Below the pieces are notes generated by a model. The model made no database searches. It worked only from the letters and a program-made list of their open reading frames with translations, and had not been told where the DNA came from. The position numbers were made by a program, and so were the translations under genes. Below are positions 59,613 through 64,000 of a stretch of DNA of 64,000 nt, piece by piece. Source of the stretch: an uncultured Anaeromyxobacter sp. (GTDB lineage: Bacteria; Myxococcota; Myxococcia; Myxococcales; Anaeromyxobacteraceae). The stretch is taken from contig CAIVAR010000021.1 in NCBI GenBank assembly GCA_903904005.1, forward strand, positions 1 to 64,000, read 5' to 3'. Numbering within the stretch: the first letter of the stretch is position 1; each line of letters starts with the position of its first letter.

Positions 59613-59639
59613 GCAGGTGCCTCCGTCTTGTCTTCGGGC

Positions 59640-59653
59640 TCCGTCATCGCGGA
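59640..59653. promoter_or_regulatory. Sulfur palindrome between divergent CoA-binding/metY and ligase operons
   Basis: TCCGTCATCGCGGA, matching the element TCCGTNATNACGGA at 13 of 14 positions after N's. It is midway between the two divergent starts (59612 and 59698), placed to control both. Confidence 0.5.
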
Positions 59654-59659
59654 CAATAC

Positions 59660-59673
59660 CGCACCATGACGGA
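59660..59673. promoter_or_regulatory. Second, half-matching sulfur operator copy
   Basis: CGCACCATGACGGA: the right half ATGACGGA fits the element, the left half is degenerate. It lies 20 bases from the first copy, about two helical turns, so a second dimer could bind on the same face. Confidence 0.4.
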
Positions 59674-59697
59674 TTCCGAGAACCACGGGGTGGACGG

Positions 59698-61341
59698 ATG
59701 AGGCGGCCGCACTCCTACGACACGAACCTCGAGAAGAACGCCGCCAATCACGTTCCGTTGACCCCGCTCTCGTTCCTGGACTGGACGGCCGAGGTCCACC
59801 CCGACCTGCTGGCGGTCGTCCACGGCGCGCGCCGGTACACCTGGGCCGAGACCGCCGCCCGCTCCCGCCGGCTCGCCTCCGCGCTGACGCGCGAAGGGAT
59901 CGAGACCGGTGACACGGTGGCCGTGATGGCCGCCAACACCCCCGAGCTGATCGAGGCGCACATGGGCGTCCCGATGACCGGGGCGGTCCTGAACGCCCTC
60001 AACACCCGGCTCGACCCGGAGAGCATCGCCTTCATGCTCGAGCACGGCGAGTCGCGCATCCTCATCGCCGACCGGGAGTTCGCGCCCACCGTGGAGCGGG
60101 CCGTGGCCATCGCCGGACGAAAGATGCGGGTGATCCACATCGACGACTCCGAGTACGACGGCCCCGGGGCGCCCGTCGGCGACACCGACTACGAGTCCTT
60201 CCTGGCGGGCGGGGACCCCGGCTTCGTCCGATCCGAGCCGCGGGACGAGTGGCAGGCCATCTCGCTCAACTACACGTCGGGCACGACCGGAAATCCCAAG
60301 GGCGTCGTCTGCCACCACCGGGGCGCCTACCTGAACGCGGTCGGGAACATCCTGACCTGGGGCATGCCCCACCATGCCGTCTACCTGTGGACGCTCCCGA
60401 TGTTCCACTGCAACGGCTGGTGCTTTCCCTGGACCATGGCGGCGAACGCAGGGACCAGCGTGTGCCTGCGCCGGGTGGAGGCGGCGCGCATCCTCGCGCT
60501 CATCCGGGAGCACCGCGTCACCCACTTCTGCGGGGCGCCCATCGTCCACCGGCAACTGGTCGACGCCCCCGCCGAGCTGCGGGAGGGCATCACCCACCGC
60601 GTCTCGGCGATGGTCGCCGCGGCCCCTCCTCCCGCCTCGCTCATCGCGGGCATGGAGCGGATCGGGATCGACCTCACCCACGTCTACGGCCTGACCGAGG
60701 TCTACGGGCCCGCATCCGTGTGCGCCAAGCAGCCTTCGTGGAGCACCCTCGACGTGGCCGGCCGTGCCGAGCGGAACGGGAGGCAGGGCGTCCGCTACTC
60801 GGTGCAGGAGGGCATGACCGTCGTCGACCCCGCGACCGGGGTGGAGGTCCCGGCCGACGGCGAGACGATGGGGGAGATCGTCTTCCGCGGGAACATCACG
60901 ATGAAGGGCTACCTCAAGAACCCGCAGGCCACCGCCGAGGCCTTTGCCGGCGGGTGGTTCCATTCCGGCGACCTCGCGGTCCGGCACCCGGATGGCTACG
61001 TGAAGATCAAGGACCGCTCCAAGGACGTGATCATCTCGGGGGGCGAGAACATCTCGTCGGTGGAGGTGGAGGAGATCCTGTACCGGCACCCCGCCGTGGT
61101 GGCGGTCGCGGTGGTGGCCCAGCCCGATCCGAAGTGGGGCGAGAGCCCCTGCGCCTTCGTGGAGCTCGGCGCGGAGGGCTCGGTGACGGAGGAGGAGATC
61201 ATCTCCCATTGCCGCGCCCAGCTGGCCCACTACAAGGTGCCCCGGAAGGTGATATTCGGTCCCCTGCCCAAGACCTCCACCGGCAAGATCCAGAAGCACG
61301 TGCTGCGACAGCGGGCCCGGTCGGCTTCGGCCATCGAGTGA
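59698..61341 (+). CDS. AMP-dependent medium-chain acyl-CoA synthetase (DmdB-like group)
   Basis: 547 residues from the ATG at 59698. The AMP-binding motif is LNYTSGTTGNPKGVVCHHRG, followed by the region HHAVYLWTLPMFHCNGWCFPW, VYGLTEVYGP, and the C-terminal SGGENISSVEVEEILYRHPAV and the catalytic Lys in KTSTGKIQKH. The group includes DmdB enzymes that activate 3-methylmercaptopropionate, as well as general medium-chain acyl-CoA synthetases. The sulfur operator upstream and the coupled enoyl-CoA hydratase hint at a sulfur-containing acid as substrate; this is not proven by sequence. Confidence 0.88.
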   Translation: MRRPHSYDTNLEKNAANHVPLTPLSFLDWTAEVHPDLLAVVHGARRYTWAETAARSRRLASALTREGIETGDTVAVMAANTPELIEAHMGVPMTGAVLNALNTRLDPESIAFMLEHGESRILIADREFAPTVERAVAIAGRKMRVIHIDDSEYDGPGAPVGDTDYESFLAGGDPGFVRSEPRDEWQAISLNYTSGTTGNPKGVVCHHRGAYLNAVGNILTWGMPHHAVYLWTLPMFHCNGWCFPWTMAANAGTSVCLRRVEAARILALIREHRVTHFCGAPIVHRQLVDAPAELREGITHRVSAMVAAAPPPASLIAGMERIGIDLTHVYGLTEVYGPASVCAKQPSWSTLDVAGRAERNGRQGVRYSVQEGMTVVDPATGVEVPADGETMGEIVFRGNITMKGYLKNPQATAEAFAGGWFHSGDLAVRHPDGYVKIKDRSKDVIISGGENISSVEVEEILYRHPAVVAVAVVAQPDPKWGESPCAFVELGAEGSVTEEEIISHCRAQLAHYKVPRKVIFGPLPKTSTGKIQKHVLRQRARSASAIE

Positions 61342-61355
61342 GAAAGGCGGACGGG

Positions 61356-62162
61356 ATGAGCGCGATTGGAACGACGGCGGTCGAGGAACCCCTGGTCACG
61401 CGCCGGGACCAGGAGGGAGTGGTCACCCTCACCCTGAACCGGGGCGATCGCTTCAACCCCCTCTCCACGGCCATGATCGCCGCGCTCGAGGCCCAGCTCG
61501 ACGGCGTCGCCGCCGATCGATCCGCGCGCGTGGTGGTGCTCGCCGCGGCCGGGCGCGGATTCTGCGCAGGCCACGACCTGAAGGAGATGCGGGCCCGTGC
61601 GGACGACAAGGCCTGGCAGCAGAAGCTCTTCACCGACTGCAGCCGGATGATGGTGAAGATCACGGAGATCCCGCAGCCGGTCATCGCGCGCGTGCACGGG
61701 ATCGCCACCGCCGCCGGCTGCCAGCTTGTCTCCACCTGCGACCTGGCCGTGGCGTCCACCGAGGCGCGCTTCGCGCTGCCGGGCGTGAACGTGGGGATCT
61801 TCTGCTCCACGCCGGCCGTCGGGGTGGCCCGCAACGTCGGCCGCAAGCGCGCCATGGAGATGCTCCTCACCGGGGAGCTCTTCGATGCTCCCACGGCCCT
61901 CTCCTGGGGGCTCGTGAACCGCGTCGTCCCCCCGGCCGAGCTCGACACCGAGATCGCCCGGTTCACCGGCATCATCGTCGCGCGGAGCGGCAAGGTGGTC
62001 GCCACCGGTAAGCGGGCCTTCTACCGCCAGATCGAGCAACCGCTGGTGGGAGCCTACGCGCTCACCACCGAGACCATGGCCTGCGGCATGCTCGAGCCGG
62101 ACGCGGCCGAGGGAATCGACGCCTTCCTCGGCAAGCGGCCGGCCCGCTGGCCGCCTCCCTGA
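61356..62162 (+). CDS. Enoyl-CoA hydratase/isomerase (crotonase) family protein
   Basis: 268 residues, 14 bases after the ligase gene. Crotonase folds: AAGRGFCAGHDLKEM (oxyanion hole), GIATAAGCQLVSTCDLAVAS (second oxyanion segment) and FALPGVNVGIFCSTPAVG, then LSWGLVNRVVPPAEL. The typical catalytic Glu pair is replaced: the position after GAAxGxG carries GCQLV, as in ECHDC3-like members, so simple hydration is uncertain. Together with the ligase it would process an acyl-CoA; in the DMSP/MMPA pathway DmdD (also a crotonase) releases methanethiol. Confidence 0.87.
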   Translation: MSAIGTTAVEEPLVTRRDQEGVVTLTLNRGDRFNPLSTAMIAALEAQLDGVAADRSARVVVLAAAGRGFCAGHDLKEMRARADDKAWQQKLFTDCSRMMVKITEIPQPVIARVHGIATAAGCQLVSTCDLAVASTEARFALPGVNVGIFCSTPAVGVARNVGRKRAMEMLLTGELFDAPTALSWGLVNRVVPPAELDTEIARFTGIIVARSGKVVATGKRAFYRQIEQPLVGAYALTTETMACGMLEPDAAEGIDAFLGKRPARWPPP

Positions 62163-62177
62163 CGGGCCCGTCTCGGA

Positions 62178-62984
62178 TCAGATCCGCTCCGCCGGCCCCT
62201 CGACGATCCCGGGCCGCTCGATGCGCTCGATGACGTCGTGCCGGTAGAGCCCGGCGATGCGTTCCTCCAGCTCGACGTAGTCGCGCGCGGAGAAGAGTTC
62301 CCGCCGGCTCCGCGGCAGGGGGAACGGAACCTCCAGGTCGGCGATGACGCGACCGGGGGCGGTTCCCAGGACGACCACCCGCCCTCCCAGGAGCAGCGCC
62401 TCGTCGACGTCGTGGGTGACGAGGAGCACGGTCTTTCGCGGGACACCGGACGACCAGATCTCGAGCAGCAGGTCCTGGAGACGGGCACGGTTCAAGGGGT
62501 CGAGCGCCCCGAATGGCTCGTCGAGCAGGAGCAGTTCCGAGCCGAGCGCCAGGACGCGTGCGATGGCGCCCCGCTGGCGCATGCCTCCGGAGAGTTCGTG
62601 CGGGTACTTGGCCACGGCATCGGCGAGCCCCACCAGCCGGAGGTAGTCCTCCGCCAGATCCCGCCGCTCGCTCCGCCCCAGGCCCGGCCGGGCCTTGCGA
62701 ACTGCCAGTTCCACGTTTCCGCGGAGGCTCATCCAGGGAAAGAGGGCGTAGTCCTGGAAGACGATGGCGCGCCGGAGAGACGGGCCCGCCACCGGCTCGC
62801 CGGCCCAGCGCACCACGCCCTCGGTCGGGTGCTCCAGCCCGGCTGCGAGGCGAAGCAGCGTGCTCTTGCCCGACCCGCTCGGCCCGAGCAGCGAGACGAG
62901 CTGCCCCCGGGGAACGATCAGGTCGATGGCCTGGAGCACGGGCTCCCCGCCGTAGGAAAAGGTCAGGCCGCGGATCTCGAGCAC
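62178..62984 (-). CDS. ABC transporter ATPase, nitrate/sulfonate/taurine type (SsuB/TauB-like), orphan
   Basis: 268 residues from a GTG with AGGAG upstream. Walker A LLGPSGSGKSTLLRLAAG, Q-loop FQDYALFPWMSLRGNVELA, signature ELSGGMRQRGAIARVL, Walker [14 protein letters not shown]-loop LVTHDVDEALLLGG. The FQDxxLxPW Q-loop is characteristic of the SsuB/TauB/NrtD group. Neither permease nor binding protein lies next to it: downstream is the convergent crotonase. The partner may be beyond the window or coded elsewhere. A near-perfect sulfur palindrome precedes it. Confidence 0.9.
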   Translation of the reverse strand: MLEIRGLTFSYGGEPVLQAIDLIVPRGQLVSLLGPSGSGKSTLLRLAAGLEHPTEGVVRWAGEPVAGPSLRRAIVFQDYALFPWMSLRGNVELAVRKARPGLGRSERRDLAEDYLRLVGLADAVAKYPHELSGGMRQRGAIARVLALGSELLLLDEPFGALDPLNRARLQDLLLEIWSSGVPRKTVLLVTHDVDEALLLGGRVVVLGTAPGRVIADLEVPFPLPRSRRELFSARDYVELEERIAGLYRHDVIERIERPGIVEGPAERI

Positions 62985-62993
62985 GCTCCTGTA

Positions 62994-63007
62994 TCCGTCA
63001 TAACGGA
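62994..63007. promoter_or_regulatory. Sulfur palindrome upstream of the SsuB-like ATPase gene
   Basis: TCCGTCATAACGGA differs from the perfect element at one base. It ends ten bases before the GTG (minus strand) and overlaps the presumed promoter, so it would act as a repressor site or switch. Confidence 0.6.
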
Positions 63008-63100
63008 TTTTCGGTCAACAGCCTCCGGCTACGGAACGGGCCGTCCGGGTTATTTACCGCTTGAATGCGGACGAAGGACGCTTCTCTGTGAATCAGACGC

Positions 63101-63128
63101 TTGACAAGATATCTGTCCGTTATACAAG
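63101..63128 (+). promoter_or_regulatory. Promoter of the PaaK-like gene with operator half-site
   Basis: TTGACA at 63101-63106 and TACAAG at 63123-63128 (16-base spacing). TCCGTTATACAAGA (63116-63129), a degenerate operator with an intact left half, covers the -10 region. Confidence 0.5.
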
Positions 63129-63133
63129 ATGCT

Positions 63134-63147
63134 TCCGTAATAACGGA
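63134..63147. promoter_or_regulatory. Second operator before the PaaK-like gene
   Basis: TCCGTAATAACGGA, one base from the perfect palindrome, 18 bases after the start of the previous copy and 8 bases before the ATG at 63155. Confidence 0.6.
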
Positions 63148-63154
63148 TTCCGCC

Positions 63155-64000
63155 ATGGTCCCCCCACGCACCGTCGCCGCCCTCGCGGCCTCCCACCCCG
63201 CCACCCGGGGTCCCCAACCGGCGCTGCGCCGGTACTGGGACGAGGGGATCGAGACGCTCCCCCGGCACGATCTGGAGCGGCTCCAGTCCTCGCTGCTGCG
63301 GGAACACCTGGACCACGCCTACCGCGGCTCCCGGTGGTACCGGCAGGCGTTCGACGCGGCCGGGGTCTCCCCCGGCGAGATCCGTTCCGTCGCCGACCTC
63401 GCGCGACTCCCCTTCGTGGACAAGCGAATCGTCCGCGACCGGCAGGTGGCCGCGCCGCTCCTCGGCGACCTCGCCGCCGTCGACGAGCGCGACGTCGTCT
63501 ACGTCTCCGCCTCGAGCGGTTCGACCGGCGTCCCCACGCTCTCGCCGTTCACGGCGGAGGACTTCGATCACTTCCAGGACGTCCAGGCCCGGCTCTTCTG
63601 GGCCACCGGCCTTCGCCCCCAGGATCGGTACTGCCACGCCCTCAACTTCTCCCTCTTCGTCGGCGGTCCGGACGTCATCGGAGCCCAGCGCGTCGGGGCG
63701 CTCTGCATCTGGGCCGGAACGGTGCCCGCCGACCGGCTGCTCTTCCTCTTCCAGCAGTTCCAGCCGACCACGACGTGGACCACACCGTCCTACGCCTGGT
63801 ACCTGGGCGAGACCGCACGGGCCCAGGGCATCGATCCGGCGCGCGACCTTTCCCTGTCGCGCATCATCGTGGCGGGCGAGCCGGGAGGGTCGATCCCGGC
63901 CACCCGCCGCGCCATCGAGGATCTCTGGGACGCGGATCTCTACGACTTCTACGGAATCTCCGACATCTTCGGGGCCAGCGCCGGGATGTGCCAGGAGAAG
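63155..64000 (+). CDS. Phenylacetate-CoA ligase-like AMP-forming ligase (C-terminus cut by window edge)
   Basis: The frame is open from the ATG at 63155 to the window edge, 282 residues. The PaaK-type N-terminus is seen: YWDEGIETLPRHDLERLQ, LREHLDHAYRGSRWYRQAFD, ADLARLPFVDK and the nucleotide loop YVSASSGSTGVPTLSPFT; then IIVAGEPGGSIPATRRAIED and YDFYGISDIFG. PaaK-family ligases activate aryl or short carboxylic acids with CoA and ATP. Two sulfur operators stand before it, which suggests the substrate is a sulfur-containing acid, but no sequence feature proves that. Confidence 0.88.
   Translation, partial: MVPPRTVAALAASHPATRGPQPALRRYWDEGIETLPRHDLERLQSSLLREHLDHAYRGSRWYRQAFDAAGVSPGEIRSVADLARLPFVDKRIVRDRQVAAPLLGDLAAVDERDVVYVSASSGSTGVPTLSPFTAEDFDHFQDVQARLFWATGLRPQDRYCHALNFSLFVGGPDVIGAQRVGALCIWAGTVPADRLLFLFQQFQPTTTWTTPSYAWYLGETARAQGIDPARDLSLSRIIVAGEPGGSIPATRRAIEDLWDADLYDFYGISDIFGASAGMCQEK

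Overview
The window is about 70% GC and densely packed. The gene content suggests a Myxococcota bacterium, most like the Anaeromyxobacter group: a RegB/RegA redox pair, HDOD response regulators, a PhaR-type regulator beside paired ArsA ATPases, LpxC (so an outer membrane), and a CysO/MoeZ-type sulfur route. The taxonomy is inferred from gene content only. I saw no tRNA, rRNA, CRISPR array, insertion sequence or phage gene.

Left third (1-20 kb): a truncated EEP-family lipoprotein; a TauE/SafE exporter followed by a large SBP3-PAS-GAF-PAS hybrid histidine kinase; a nickel/cobalt ECF uptake operon (NikK-like, NikL-like, a putative outer-membrane channel, CbiM, CbiQ, CbiO) with an inverted repeat in front of it; an orphan branched-chain-type binding protein tied to a Cache histidine kinase, a REC-HDOD regulator and a REC-histidine kinase; a DUF169 protein; a RegA/RegB pair divergent from an acetyl-CoA hydrolase/transferase.

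Middle (19-37 kb): housekeeping and transport. It holds LpxC, a rhomboid protease, RuvB and RuvCA separated by an opposed lipoprotein gene, MFS and MATE exporters, a methyltransferase-like protein, a DUF255 thioredoxin-like protein, a glycerophosphodiesterase, TatA, a zinc-ribbon/DUF3426 protein, a PhaR-like regulator with a ParA ATPase, and two ArsA-type ATPases.

Right part (37.4-64 kb): almost entirely sulfur metabolism. It has O-acetylhomoserine sulfhydrylase; an XRE-cupin regulator with a threonine-synthase-like enzyme, a CysO-like sulfur carrier and a MoeZ-like E1-rhodanese; a nine-gene sulfate assimilation operon (APS reductase, Sat-CysC fusion, siroheme synthesis, sulfite reductase, SbpA-CysTWA); and then a cysteine synthase, a cysteine desulfurase with a long disordered N-terminus, and a Family 2A (SrpI-like) encapsulin shell. 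Divergent from the shell are a rhodanese and a second sulfate-binding protein. Beyond lie a second MetY, a CoA-binding protein, an acyl-CoA ligase, an enoyl-CoA hydratase, an orphan SsuB/TauB-like ATPase and a truncated phenylacetate-CoA-ligase-like gene.

The most interesting observation is a recurring palindrome, TCCGTNATNACGGA (perfect copy TCCGTTATAACGGA at 56399-56412). It lies in front of nearly every transcription unit from 37.9 kb to the right edge. It suggests that one regulator, perhaps the XRE-cupin protein at 39433, ties together sulfate assimilation, sulfur-carrier chemistry, the encapsulated desulfurase and a set of acyl-CoA genes that may scavenge organic sulfur.
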